Numbered from the stretch's first letter, positions 32,604-41,536 are shown. The stretch: 42,299 nucleotides of DNA from a bacterium (GCA_021795235.1 JAJYPP010000022.1:1-42299), one strand, 5' to 3'. Numbers and translations are program-made. The notes: generated from the letters alone by a model not told the origin.

Positions 32604-34409
32604 TCACTCCCCACCACCGGTCGGAGCCACGGCTGGCTCCGGCCTGAGGGTCGGAGCCAGCCGCAGACCCACCTCGGTCAGCTGCTCCACCGCCACCGGA
32701 GTCGGTGACCCGGTCATCGGGTCGCCGCCGCTCTGGGTCTTGGGGAAGGCGATGACCTCCCGGATGGTGGTCTCTCCCACCCCCAGCATGACCATCCGGT
32801 CGATCCCCGCGGCGAACCCCCCGTGCGGCGGCGGGCCGTAGCGGAATGCGCTCATCAGAAAGCCGAACTTGCGCTCGGCCTCCTCGGCGCTGAGTCCCAG
32901 CGCTTCGAAGATTGCGGCCTGCTGGGCCGGGTTGGTGATGCGCAGCGAGCCACTGCCCAGCTCCACCCCGTTGCAAACGATGTCGTACGAGCGCGACCGG
33001 ACGGCAATGGGATCGGTCCGTACCAGCTCCCAGTCGTCCGGGTGGGGCTGCGTGAAGGGATGGTGGACCGAGCCCACCCGGCCCGTCACCGGATCCTGTT
33101 CGAAGAGAGGGAACTCCGTGATCCAGAGGAAGTCGAACCGACCCTTCGGGATCCAATCGAAGCGCCTGGCCGCGTGCAGCCGGACGGCGCCCAGGGATGT
33201 CCTGGCGACCGCGGTCCGGCCGGCCGTGAAGCAGACGCAGTCCCCGTCCTCGACCCCGAGCCGGCCGGCCAGGGCCGCCTGCTCCTCGGCCGAGAGGAAC
33301 TTGGTGATCGCACCCTCGAAACTTCCGGATCGCCGCCACATGTAGGCCAGGCCGGCGGCGCCGTAGGTCCTGGCCACCTGCAGCCACTCCCCCTCCAGCT
33401 CGCCGCGCGTGAGCTCGGCCCCGCCCGGCACCCGCAGCGCCTGCACCGAGCCTCCCTCCTCGAGGGCACCCTTGAAGACTCGAAACGAGGAGTCCCGAAA
33501 GATGTCCGAGACATCCTCCAGCTCCATGTCAAAGCGGGTGTCGGGTTTGTCGGATCCGAATCGCCGCATCGCCTCGGAGAATGGCAGCCGCGGCCACGGG
33601 GTGCTGACAGGAATCTGGAAAGCTTCCCCGAAGGCCTTGGAGATCATCTCCTCCAGGACCAGAAAGATCTCGTCCTCATCCACGAACGACATCTCCATGT
33701 CGAGCTGGGTGAACTCGAACTGACGGTCTGCCCGAAGGTCCTCGTCCCGCCAGCAACGGGCGATCTGGAAGTAGCGGTCACAGCCGCCCACCATGCAGAG
33801 CTGCTTGTAGATCTGGGGAGACTGGGGCAGCGCCCAGACGTGCCCCGGCCACAGCCGGCTCGGGACGATGAAGTCCCGAGCTCCCTCGGGCGTGCTGGGG
33901 ATCATGGTCGGGGTCTCGATCTCGATGAATCCGAGCTGGTCGGCGACGTCGCGCAGCGACTTGACGAAGCGATGGCGAGCCCTCAGGTTCCGCTGCATCC
34001 GGGGTCGACGCAGGTCCAGATAGCGGTACTGCAAGCGCACGCGCTCGTCCGCCGCCACCTCGTCGGACACCCCGATCGGCATGGCCTCCGCCTGCCCCAG
34101 CACCTCGCAGGCGTCCACGGTGATCTCCACCGAGCCGGTCGGCAGGTTGGGGTTCTCGCTACCCTCCGGCCGCCGGCCCACAGGACCCTCGACGCGCAGC
34201 ACCCACTCCAGGCGACAGCGCTCGGCCAGCTCGTGGGCCTCCGGGGCCAGCGCGGGATTGAACACCAGCTGGACGACCCCGGTGTGGTCGCGGAGGTCGA
34301 TGAAGGTCAGGCCCCCGTGGTCGCGCCGGTGGTTCACCCAACCTGCCACCACCACCCGCGAGCCGTCATCGGCCGCGGTCACCGTCCCGCACATCCGTCT
34401 GCCCTTCAA
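32604..34409 (-). CDS. aspS: Aspartyl-tRNA synthetase, probably non-discriminating
   Basis: The product has 601 residues. The anticodon-binding OB domain has VVAGWVNHRRDHGGLTFIDL; motif 2 is CWRDEDLRADRQFEFTQLD; the bacterial GAD insertion follows; motif 3 reads GFAAGIDRMVMLG. TTG at 34409 has AGGAGG 6 nt upstream and is preferred to the inner ATG at 34394. His in RRDHGG is the residue seen in non-discriminating AspRS, which also charges tRNA-Asn for later amidation by GatCAB (Escherichia coli has RRDLGS). It starts 16 nt after hisS. Confidence 0.96.
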   Translation of the reverse strand: MKGRRMCGTVTAADDGSRVVVAGWVNHRRDHGGLTFIDLRDHTGVVQLVFNPALAPEAHELAERCRLEWVLRVEGPVGRRPEGSENPNLPTGSVEITVDACEVLGQAEAMPIGVSDEVAADERVRLQYRYLDLRRPRMQRNLRARHRFVKSLRDVADQLGFIEIETPTMIPSTPEGARDFIVPSRLWPGHVWALPQSPQIYKQLCMVGGCDRYFQIARCWRDEDLRADRQFEFTQLDMEMSFVDEDEIFLVLEEMISKAFGEAFQIPVSTPWPRLPFSEAMRRFGSDKPDTRFDMELEDVSDIFRDSSFRVFKGALEEGGSVQALRVPGGAELTRGELEGEWLQVARTYGAAGLAYMWRRSGSFEGAITKFLSAEEQAALAGRLGVEDGDCVCFTAGRTAVARTSLGAVRLHAARRFDWIPKGRFDFLWITEFPLFEQDPVTGRVGSVHHPFTQPHPDDWELVRTDPIAVRSRSYDIVCNGVELGSGSLRITNPAQQAAIFEALGLSAEEAERKFGFLMSAFRYGPPPHGGFAAGIDRMVMLGVGETTIREVIAFPKTQSGGDPMTGSPTPVAVEQLTEVGLRLAPTLRPEPAVAPTGGGE

Positions 34410-34425
34410 GCGCGACCTCCTCCAG

Positions 34426-35691
34426 CTATTCCGACGACTGAAGCAATGCCCGAGCCGTCTCAACCACCGAGTCGGCCGGGCCCGACGCCTGGGTCCCGTC
34501 GCCCAGCCGGCGCACCGTTACCAGACCCTGCCGCAGCTCCTCGGCCCCGACGATACAGACCAGCCCCGCTCCGCCCCGTTCGGCGCTGCGCATCTTGGCC
34601 TTGAGGCTGCGGCCACCCGCGTCGGCGACCACCGCCAGCCCGGCGCCGCGCAGCTTCTCGGCAATCCGGATCACGGCTCCTGCGCCCTCCGGCTGCGCCG
34701 TCAACGCCCAGACCAGCGGACCGGGCGCAGCGGGTGGCGCCGGCGCCAGCATGGTGACCCTCTCCAGGCCGGCGGCAAAACCGACGCCAGGGCAGGCGGG
34801 ATAGCCCAGGAGCTCCGAGAGGCCGTCGTAGCGGCCCCCGCCAAAGAGCGCATTCTGAGCGCCGTGCAGATCCTCGTGCCACACCTCGAAGGCAGTGCGC
34901 TGGTAGTAGTCGAGCCCGCGCACCAAGAGCGGGTTCAGCTGGAATGGGATCTCGTAGGAGCTGAGCGCCTCCTGAACCCGCGCGAACGCCTCCAGGCAAC
35001 CCTCACAGAGGAAGTCGGTGGTCCGGGGAGCGGTCGCCAGCAGCCTCGCGACCTCGGGATCCTTGCTGTCCAGGATGCGCAGAGGATTGCGCCGCAGCCG
35101 GTCGCGATCGAGCTCCGGCAGATGGGCCAAGTGGGGCTCGAAGTGCCTCAGCAGGGCCTCCCGGAAGCGGGGCCGGCAGATCGCGTCGCCGATGCTGTTC
35201 AGCTGCAGGCTGGTGCCTCCGAGCCCCAGCGCCTCGAGCCAGCGCCAGGCGACCGCGATGACCTCCGCATCCAGCTCCGGATCCGACTCTCCCAGCGCCT
35301 CGACCCCGAACTGGGTGAACTGCCGGTACCTTCCTCTGCCCGGCCGGTCGTAGCGGAACATCGGCCCCCAGTAGCTGAGCCGAGCCGGCAGCGGCGCCTG
35401 GCGTAGCTCGGACTCCCAGAATGCCCGCACCACCGGCGTCGTGCCCTCCGGGCGCAGGGTGAGGGAGCGGCCGCCCCGGTCCTGGAAGGTGTACATCTCG
35501 CGGGTCACGACATCGGTGGTGTCCCCCACCCCCCTGACGAACAGCTCTGTCGACTCGAAGATGGGGGTCTCGAGGTGACGGTATCCGTACTGGGAGGAGA
35601 CCGAAAGTCCGATCCGGAGCGCGTGCTCCATCGCCCACCGGCGCTCCGGGAGCAGGTCGTTGGTGCCACGGGGGCGTGAGATTCCAGCCAC
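34426..35691 (-). CDS. hisS: Histidyl-tRNA synthetase
   Basis: The product has 421 residues. The N-terminus ISRPRGTNDLLPERR, motif 2 (YWGPMFRYDRPGRGRYRQF), HisA LVRGLDYYQRTAFEVW and HisB-like motif 3 (GVGFAAGLERVTML) are all present, followed by the anticodon-binding domain. The start is GTG at 35691 with no ribosome site; TAAACT lies 8 nt upstream, so it may be leaderless. The relA-hisS-aspS order is that of Firmicutes, but dtd, often between relA and hisS, is missing. Confidence 0.96.
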   Translation of the reverse strand: MAGISRPRGTNDLLPERRWAMEHALRIGLSVSSQYGYRHLETPIFESTELFVRGVGDTTDVVTREMYTFQDRGGRSLTLRPEGTTPVVRAFWESELRQAPLPARLSYWGPMFRYDRPGRGRYRQFTQFGVEALGESDPELDAEVIAVAWRWLEALGLGGTSLQLNSIGDAICRPRFREALLRHFEPHLAHLPELDRDRLRRNPLRILDSKDPEVARLLATAPRTTDFLCEGCLEAFARVQEALSSYEIPFQLNPLLVRGLDYYQRTAFEVWHEDLHGAQNALFGGGRYDGLSELLGYPACPGVGFAAGLERVTMLAPAPPAAPGPLVWALTAQPEGAGAVIRIAEKLRGAGLAVVADAGGRSLKAKMRSAERGGAGLVCIVGAEELRQGLVTVRRLGDGTQASGPADSVVETARALLQSSE

Positions 35692-35699
35692 TGCCAGGC

Positions 35700-35705
35700 A
35701 GTTTA
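35700..35705 (-). promoter_or_regulatory. Candidate -10 hexamer for hisS
   Basis: TAAACT on the minus strand (4 of 6 bases) ends 8 nt before the GTG at 35691, in the 35-nt gap after relA. No -35 is evident; it is supported by the lack of a ribosome site. Confidence 0.3.
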
Positions 35706-35726
35706 CGGTTCCGCCCGGGGCCCAAT

Positions 35727-37874
35727 TCAGCCCACCTCGCGAACCACCTGTTGAACGTCGCGTACCCGCTCGAGGCGCTCCAGTAGCCGGCTGAGCTCAG
35801 TCAGGCTGGCGACCTCAACCACCGTGGAGATGACGGCCGTGTGCCCCCCCTCCACCTCCACCGCCGCACCGCTGAGGTTGACCTTGGTCTCGGCGATCGC
35901 AGTCGCGACGTCGCGCAGCAACCCCGTGCGGTCACGCCCCTCGATGCGCAGGCGCACGGGGTACACCTGGCGGCTCTCCGCATCCCACTCCACCTGGACG
36001 ATCCGCCGCGGATCTCCGGCATGACGGATGTTGACGCAGTCGTCGCGGTGCACGGTCACCCCCCGGCCCCGGGTGACGTACCCACGAATCGGCTCTCCCG
36101 GGACCGGTTTGCAGCATCTGGCGATATTGGTGAGCAGGTCGCCCAGCCCCGCCACCCGCACCCCGCCGCTGGGGGTCGGTCGCGACACCAGGGGGATGGC
36201 GGCGCCGCCAGACTTGGGCGGCGGTTCCTCCTCGCCCGCCGCCCAGCGCAGCACCACGGTGCGCGCCGCCACCTCTCCGTAACCGATGGCGGCGAAGAAG
36301 TCCACCACCTCGGGCAGCCGGAACTCCCGGGCCAGCTCCTGCAGCCGGGGGCCCGTGATCGTGGCCAACTGGAGCCCCCGCATGCGGCGTAGCTCGCGAT
36401 CCAACAGCTCCTTGCCGCGGGCGACGTTCTCCTCGCGACGCTCCCGCTTGAACCATTGCCGGATCTTCTCGCGAGCGCTGCTGGTCCTGGCGAAGTTGAG
36501 CCAGTCCCGGCTGGGTCCGCGGCGCTCCGATTTGGTGGTCAGGATCTCGACTATGTCGCCGTTCTGCAAGCGGTAGTCGAGGGACACCATCCGGGAGTTG
36601 ACCTTGGCCCCCAGGCAGCGGTGGCCGACATCGGTGTGGATCCGGTACGCGAAGTCGATGGCGGTCGCGCCGGACGGCAGCGACAGCACGTCGCCCCTGG
36701 GGGTGAAGACGAAGACCTCGTCCTGAAAGACGTCCAAACGCACGTGCTCGACGAAGCGCTCGGCATCCAGCAGCTCCTTCTGCCACTCCAGGAGCGAGCG
36801 CAACCACCCGAAACCCTGGTCCAGGCGCTGATCGGCCCGGGTTCCCTCCTTGTAGTGCCAGTGCGCGGCGATCCCCTCCTCGGCGGTGCGGTGCATCTCC
36901 CAGGTCCGGATCTGGATCTCCACCGGCTCCCCCCCCTCCCCGACCACGCTCGTGTGCAGGGATTGGTAGCCGTTGCCCTTGGGCATGGCGACGTAGTCCT
37001 TGAACCGGCCCGGGATGGGCTTCCAGAGCGAGTGGGCGACGCCCAGGGAGCCGTAGCAGGCCTTGATGTCATCGCAGATGACGCGCAGGGCCACCAGGTC
37101 GTAGATCTCGTCGATGCTGCGGCCCGCCTGCTGCATCTTGCGAAACACGCTGGTGATGTTCTTGGGCCGTCCCGCCACCTCGGCGTTGATCCCGGCCTCC
37201 TTCAAAGCCGCCTCCAGGTTGATCCTGGCCTGCTGCAGCGAGGTCTCGCGCTGCAGGCGCTGGGATTCGACCTCCGCACGCACCCGCTCGTAGTTGCCAG
37301 AGTCGAGCACCGAGAAGGCGAGATCCTCCAACTCGGCCTTCATCTGCCACATGCCCAGGCGGTGGGCCAGGGGCGCGTAGATGTCGGCCGTCTCCTGGGC
37401 GATGCGCCGCTGCCTCTCCTCCGGCAGAGCGGAGATGGTCCGCATGTTGTGGAGGCGATCGGCCAACTTGATCAGGACCACCCGCAGGTCCTCGGCCATC
37501 GCGATCAGCATCTTGCGGATGTTCTCGGCCTGCACCTGAGCCTGGGAGTGAAGCTTGATCCGGCCCAGCTTAGTGACGCCCGCCACCAACTTCTCCACGG
37601 TCTCCCCGAACTCGGCTCGAATCTCCTCCGAGGTGATGGCGGTGTCCTCCACCACATCGTGCAGGAAGGCCGCCGCCAGCGCGTCCTGATCCAGCCTCAT
37701 CTCGGCTAGCAGTTCCACCACCGCCAGCGGATGGGTGATGTAGGGCTCTCCGGAGAGCCGCATCTGACCCTGATGGGCACGGTCCGCCAACAAGTAGGCG
37801 CGCTCTACCGTCCGGACCTCATCCTCGCCCAGGTAGGCGAGCCCGGGGAGCAGTTCAGCGATCTGGGTCACCAA
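35727..37874 (-). CDS. relA: Bifunctional (p)ppGpp synthetase/hydrolase (RSH)
   Basis: The product has 715 residues. The HD hydrolase half has AFLHDVVEDT and VLIKLADRLHNMRT (active ligands intact); the synthetase half has GRPKNITSVFRKM and GRFKDYVAMPKGNGYQSLHT, where RFKD is the RxKD motif of enzymes with both activities (RelA-only enzymes have ExDD). TGS (VFVFTPRGDVLSLPSGATAID), a zinc-finger-like part with two cysteines (RCCKPVPGEP) and a C-terminal ACT domain follow. The start is TTG 37874 or GTG 37871, directly behind a -10 hexamer. It sets stringent-response levels. Confidence 0.96.
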   Translation of the reverse strand: MVTQIAELLPGLAYLGEDEVRTVERAYLLADRAHQGQMRLSGEPYITHPLAVVELLAEMRLDQDALAAAFLHDVVEDTAITSEEIRAEFGETVEKLVAGVTKLGRIKLHSQAQVQAENIRKMLIAMAEDLRVVLIKLADRLHNMRTISALPEERQRRIAQETADIYAPLAHRLGMWQMKAELEDLAFSVLDSGNYERVRAEVESQRLQRETSLQQARINLEAALKEAGINAEVAGRPKNITSVFRKMQQAGRSIDEIYDLVALRVICDDIKACYGSLGVAHSLWKPIPGRFKDYVAMPKGNGYQSLHTSVVGEGGEPVEIQIRTWEMHRTAEEGIAAHWHYKEGTRADQRLDQGFGWLRSLLEWQKELLDAERFVEHVRLDVFQDEVFVFTPRGDVLSLPSGATAIDFAYRIHTDVGHRCLGAKVNSRMVSLDYRLQNGDIVEILTTKSERRGPSRDWLNFARTSSAREKIRQWFKRERREENVARGKELLDRELRRMRGLQLATITGPRLQELAREFRLPEVVDFFAAIGYGEVAARTVVLRWAAGEEEPPPKSGGAAIPLVSRPTPSGGVRVAGLGDLLTNIARCCKPVPGEPIRGYVTRGRGVTVHRDDCVNIRHAGDPRRIVQVEWDAESRQVYPVRLRIEGRDRTGLLRDVATAIAETKVNLSGAAVEVEGGHTAVISTVVEVASLTELSRLLERLERVRDVQQVVREVG

Positions 37875-37881
37875 TTCAGCA

Positions 37882-37887
37882 ATTCTA
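37882..37887 (-). promoter_or_regulatory. Candidate -10 (TAGAAT) giving leaderless relA mRNA
   Basis: TAGAAT on the minus strand (5 of 6 consensus) is 7 nt before the TTG at 37874 and 10 nt before the GTG at 37871; no Shine-Dalgarno sequence exists. The -35 position is weak. Confidence 0.5.
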
Positions 37888-37961
37888 CCGGCGCCCAGCC
37901 GCGATCGAACTCAGAATCGGCGGTGGCACCACTTCAGCCGACGAGGGCCAACGGGCCCTTC

Positions 37962-38915
37962 TCAGCGCCCCACGACCGCCACCAGAGCGGTCCCCAGGAA
38001 GTAGAGAAACAGGTAAGCGATCGAGAAAAGGAAGAGGCGTCTGGCCCAGAGCGTCCCCTCCGCCTCCCGTAGCACCAGCCCGCTCAAGGCCAAGAAGGGA
38101 GCGCCCAACCCCAGGGACACCAACAGCTCGAGCGGGCTCAACCAGATGGCCGGAAGGCAGCTGGCCAAGGTCATGAGGGCGGCGTAGGCCGCGATCCCGG
38201 TCCTCGTTCGGTGCACTCCCACCACCACCGGTCGCATCGGCACCGAGACCGCCTGGTAGTCGCGCCGCAGGATCAGGGACAGCGACCAGAAGTGCGGAGG
38301 CGTCCAGAGAAAGACCAGCAGGAATAGCAGCAGGCCCACCGGACCCAACCCGTGAGTGACCGCCGCCCAGCCCACCAGGGCTGGCACCGCCCCCGCCGCC
38401 CCCCCGATGACGATGTTCTCCTTGGTCGTCCGCTTCAGCCAGAAGGTGTACACGAGTAGGTAGAAGCCGCCACCGGCCAGCGACAGCCAGGCGGCCAGGG
38501 GGTTGACCAGGGTCCAGAACGCGACAAAAGCCAGGGCGCTCAGGATCAGGCCGAAAGCCAGCGCTGAGCTGGGGGCGATCCGGCCCGAGGGTACCGGGCG
38601 GTTGCGGGTCCGGCCCATGACCGCATCGATGTCACGGTCGAACCAGCAGTTGACGGCCGAAGCACCTCCCGAGGCCAGGGCCCCGCCGGCCAGGGCGGCC
38701 AGGCTGAGCCCCCACCCGGGGAAACCCCGAGCGGCGATCACCATCGCCAGCAACTCGGTGACCAAGAGCAGGCTCATCACCCCCGGCTTGGTCAGGCCCA
38801 GGTAGTCGGACAGGACCCCGAGCAGGGGGCGGTGGGTCCCAGCCTCGGCCCGCCACCATCTGGGAGCCGCCATGACCGGCTGGTCAGAAGCCTCCGCCGT
38901 GACCCCTTCGATCAT
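37962..38915 (-). CDS. ctaB: Protoheme IX farnesyltransferase (heme O synthase)
   Basis: It attaches a farnesyl group to heme B for heme O/A of terminal oxidases. The product has 317 residues and about nine membrane helices. LGLTKPGVMSLLLVTE, the prenyl-phosphate site NCWFDRDIDAVMGRTRNRP and YTFWLKRTTKENIVIGG with the second Asp-type motif are clear, as is FLWTPPHFWSLSL. ATG 38915 is taken; ATG 38873 (303 aa) is equally possible because the first 14 residues are not conserved and neither start has a good ribosome site. No cytochrome oxidase gene is in the window. Confidence 0.93.
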   Translation of the reverse strand: MIEGVTAEASDQPVMAAPRWWRAEAGTHRPLLGVLSDYLGLTKPGVMSLLLVTELLAMVIAARGFPGWGLSLAALAGGALASGGASAVNCWFDRDIDAVMGRTRNRPVPSGRIAPSSALAFGLILSALAFVAFWTLVNPLAAWLSLAGGGFYLLVYTFWLKRTTKENIVIGGAAGAVPALVGWAAVTHGLGPVGLLLFLLVFLWTPPHFWSLSLILRRDYQAVSVPMRPVVVGVHRTRTGIAAYAALMTLASCLPAIWLSPLELLVSLGLGAPFLALSGLVLREAEGTLWARRLFLFSIAYLFLYFLGTALVAVVGR

Positions 38916-39091
38916 TGACTCCGCGATTGGGGTGGTCCTCCCTTGGACATCTCCGGAAGCTCGCCCCACGCGATGCAGGTGCCAGCCGACTGCCCTCGAT
39001 GATATCTCCACGCCTGCGTGGACGGCCGCTCGCTGCCCCGTCCCAGAGCCAGCCTGGAGGTCGTCCGGCTCAGCGGCCGGCGCCCGCGACG

Positions 39092-39097
39092 CAGAAT
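39092..39097 (+). promoter_or_regulatory. Candidate -10 for the MDR reductase gene
   Basis: CAGAAT (4 of 6 bases) ends 6 nt before the ATG at 39104; no ribosome site is present in between, which fits a leaderless start. No TTGACA-like -35 is seen. Confidence 0.35.
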
Positions 39098-39103
39098 GGG
39101 GCC

Positions 39104-40120
39104 ATGGGTGACCAGGTGACCGGCCGAGAAGTGCGCCTGGCCCGACGCCCATCGGGAGTCCCGACCCAGGCTGACTTCGAAATCGCGATGACGACGGTCG
39201 CTGCGCCGGTGGGCCAGGTTCTGGTGCGCAATCTGTTTCTCTCCGTGGACCCCTACATGCGGGGGCGGATGAATGACGCCCCTTCCTACGTCCCCCCCTT
39301 CCAGCTCGGCCGGGTGATGGACGGGGGAGCGTTGGGCGAGGTCATCAGCGCCCCGGCCGGCAGCCCTCTCAGCCCGGGCCAACTGGTGCTGCACAACTTG
39401 GGCTGGCGCGAGTACGCGGTCGGCGACCAGCAGGCGTTCCGCGTGGTGGACCCGATCCCCGGGGTCAGGCCGTCGGCCTTCCTGGGCGCCCTGGGCATGC
39501 CGGGGCTGACCGCCTACATTGGACTGCTCGACATCGGCCAGTTGGCGGCGGGCGAGTCCGTCTTCGTGTCCGGAGCCGCCGGGGCCGTGGGCGGCATGGT
39601 GGGCCAGCTGGCCAGGGTCCACCACGCGGGCCGGGTCATCGGCAGCGCCGGCAGCGAGGCCAAGGTCGAGCACCTGGTGCGCGACCTTGGCTTCGACCGT
39701 GCCTTCAACTACCGCGATGGACCGGTGGTGGCCCAGCTGGCCGAGGCCTGTGGCGACGGCGGCATCGACATCTACTTCGACAATGTCGGCGGCGAGCAGC
39801 TGGAGGCGGCTCTGTCCTGTCTGCGTCCCCAGGGCCGGGTCGCCATGTGCGGCGCGATCTCCCAGTACAACCAGACTGAGGCCGCCACCGGCCCCCGGAA
39901 CCTGAGTCTGGCCGTGGGCAAGCGGCTGCGCCTCCAGGGCTTCTTGGTCTCGGATCACATGCACCGGCAGGCTGCCTTTCGACAGGAGGTGGCGCCAGCC
40001 ATTGCCGATGGGCTGATAAGAGTGGATGAGACCGTGGTCGAGAGCATCGAGAACATGCCCGAGGCAATGATCGGCATGCTCCAGGGCGCCAACCTGGGCA
40101 AGATGGTGGTCAAGGTCTGA
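39104..40120 (+). CDS. NADP-dependent MDR-family reductase (zinc-independent)
   Basis: The product has 338 residues. The opening LSVDPYMRGRMND is typical of leukotriene B4 dehydrogenase/prostaglandin reductase/CurA-like enzymes; the nucleotide loop is VFVSGAAGAVGGMVGQLA, followed by DIYFDNVGGEQLEAAL and GRVAMCGAISQYN. Structural and catalytic zinc ligands of alcohol dehydrogenases are absent. Such enzymes reduce the double bond of alpha,beta-unsaturated ketones or aldehydes with NADPH. ATG 39104 gives the conserved start; the open frame upstream is shadow of ctaB. It is divergent from ctaB and convergent with the following gene. Confidence 0.94.
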   Translation: MGDQVTGREVRLARRPSGVPTQADFEIAMTTVAAPVGQVLVRNLFLSVDPYMRGRMNDAPSYVPPFQLGRVMDGGALGEVISAPAGSPLSPGQLVLHNLGWREYAVGDQQAFRVVDPIPGVRPSAFLGALGMPGLTAYIGLLDIGQLAAGESVFVSGAAGAVGGMVGQLARVHHAGRVIGSAGSEAKVEHLVRDLGFDRAFNYRDGPVVAQLAEACGDGGIDIYFDNVGGEQLEAALSCLRPQGRVAMCGAISQYNQTEAATGPRNLSLAVGKRLRLQGFLVSDHMHRQAAFRQEVAPAIADGLIRVDETVVESIENMPEAMIGMLQGANLGKMVVKV

Positions 40121-40277
40121 GGCGGGTCCTCCCTCCGGTTCCTCGCGATCCCGACCCGGCCCGCCCCCGCCACCATCAGGCAACCAGCAGAACGTCTGCC
40201 GGGGCGGCGCGCGACCTTGAGTGCCATCGAACTGCCAGGCGCGTCGGAGAGGCGCCGCCCACCGATCCTTCCCCACG
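40121..40277. other. Convergent intergenic region without clear terminator
   Basis: Between the MDR gene and the anchored unknown gene. CGGGTC (near 40123) and GACCCG (near 40151) could pair over a loop of about 24 nt, but there is no compact stem with a T-tract. Confidence 0.4.
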
Positions 40278-41264
40278 CTACCGTTGCGCGGGCGGCCCTA
40301 TGAGCGTCGTCTCCCTGCCAAGAACCTTTCCCACACCCAGGAGGATCGTGCCGCCTGGGCTCGTGAGGGTGAACTCATCGCAGCCTGTGTAGCTGAGCAC
40401 GGCATTGGCCGTGCCTCCGCGCCGGGTCGCGAACCGCAGAGATGTCGTCAGCAGGGCCGCCGGGCAGCTGGCCACACCACCGGGCACCGCCGGAAGCCGG
40501 TTGATCGCGGCGATGAGACCGAGCAGCAGCTTGGGATTGCTCAGGAGGACCACACCCCGCTCGAGCTTGGCTCCGTAACGTTCCCAGCTTAGCTCCGCAT
40601 ACCGATCTGAGTAGGGGATCAGGGAGCTGGCTGGCCGGGCCGGCCGCCAGATCACCTGGGCGTCGATCCTGACGGCGGTGCTGGAAGGGCCTAGCTCGGC
40701 GAAGGCATAGACCAGCAAGGCACTGACCAGGCCCGAAGGCCTGGTGGATAGCTCCCAAGTGCGGAAGTACGCGATGCCTCGCGAGCCATACAGAGTGCCG
40801 GCTTGGAATTGCGTCAGCCCGCTGCTCCGCTCCGAGTGGACCCAACGGGTGAAGGCGCCGACCGATTCTGGGACCTGCCAGAATTCGGTTCGCGTCACGA
40901 GATTCTGGCTGTCCGGTGATCCCGGGGCCACCCCTTGGAGGATGGGCGCAGCTGGTCCAAGCCGGCGCACGGACCCGGGAGGCAGTGGCAGCAGGGTCAG
41001 GAGCCGTTGCGCCGCCACCTTGGCAGTTGCCTGATCGGAACCCTGCTCAGCGTTCTTGGAGTAGTTGCCAGGGCCGAAGGCCGATGACCTACCCGTCAGC
41101 GGACCCGGAGCTGCTCCCGGAGTGAGCGCGGCCAACCCGAGAGCGATGGCGACCCCGATCACCGCCGCCTCCACCAGCAACCGGCCAAGGTGGAATCGGC
41201 GAGGCCCCGACGCCGCCCGGCGCTGCTCCCCAGGTGAGGGGAGAGCGCCCTGGGTCGCCACCAT
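40278..41264 (-). CDS. Unknown membrane-anchored extracytoplasmic protein
   Basis: The product has 328 residues from ATG 41264. The N-terminal 25 residues are polar/basic, one hydrophobic segment (LLVEAAVIGVAIALGLAAL, about 27-47) is an anchor or uncleaved signal, and the rest (about 280 residues) is outside, without recognised domains. Two cysteines (ASCPAALL and SYTGCDEF) could pair. No ribosome site precedes the ATG. The frame extends 23 residues upstream but with non-protein-like composition. It resembles the anchored unknown proteins common in Actinobacteria; no function is proposed. Confidence 0.7.
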   Translation of the reverse strand: MVATQGALPSPGEQRRAASGPRRFHLGRLLVEAAVIGVAIALGLAALTPGAAPGPLTGRSSAFGPGNYSKNAEQGSDQATAKVAAQRLLTLLPLPPGSVRRLGPAAPILQGVAPGSPDSQNLVTRTEFWQVPESVGAFTRWVHSERSSGLTQFQAGTLYGSRGIAYFRTWELSTRPSGLVSALLVYAFAELGPSSTAVRIDAQVIWRPARPASSLIPYSDRYAELSWERYGAKLERGVVLLSNPKLLLGLIAAINRLPAVPGGVASCPAALLTTSLRFATRRGGTANAVLSYTGCDEFTLTSPGGTILLGVGKVLGRETTLIGPPAQR

Positions 41265-41270
41265 GGGGAT

Positions 41271-41276
41271 AGCGTA
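41271..41276 (-). promoter_or_regulatory. Weak candidate -10 for the anchored unknown gene
   Basis: TACGCT on the minus strand keeps T1, A2 and T6 of the consensus and lies 6 nt before the ATG at 41264. It is suggested chiefly by the same spacing at other genes in the window. Confidence 0.25.
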
Positions 41277-41447
41277 CACGCGACCCTCTGCCCACCTGAG
41301 TCCGCCCCAACCCTGGGCAAGACTGGGCCGCACCTTCCCACCTCAGACAGGATGAGCGACGCTGGGTCTCCAGCCAGCCCCAAGCAACCGGTCAGCGCCC
41401 ACCAGACCGACCCGGGACGGGGGCTGCCGACCCCGATCCCATGCATG

Positions 41448-41458
41448 ACTGACTGCAA
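41448..41458 (+). repeat. 11-bp direct repeat, left copy (ACTGACTGCAA)
   Basis: ACTGACTGCAA occurs here and at 41575-41585, bracketing 116 bp that contain the tRNA-Thr-like remnant. A 9-bp part (TGACTGCAA) also occurs at 1500-1508 near the tRNA-Val remnant. Confidence 0.6.
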
Positions 41459-41489
41459 TCTTCTGCCATCTCAAGAGATCAAGGACTAG

Positions 41490-41536
41490 AGCCAACGGTC
41501 AGATTCGAACTGACGGCCCGTTGTTCACAAGACATC
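41490..41536 (-). pseudogene. tRNA-Thr(TGT)-like 3' half, 5' half missing
   Basis: Minus strand: anticodon arm GATGT/ACAAC with one A-A mismatch around loop CTTGTGA (anticodon TGT), variable region GGGCC, perfect T stem GTCAG/CTGAC around TTCGAAT, acceptor strand CGTTGGC and T73. CCA is replaced by CTA. The expected GCCAACG acceptor strand and a D-arm are not found on the 5' side (higher coordinates), so the gene is truncated like the tRNA-Val copy at the left end. Confidence 0.6.

Noticed and set aside
32823-34604. 593-codon plus-strand open frame
   Set aside because: Antisense shadow of aspS; no motif or ribosome site.
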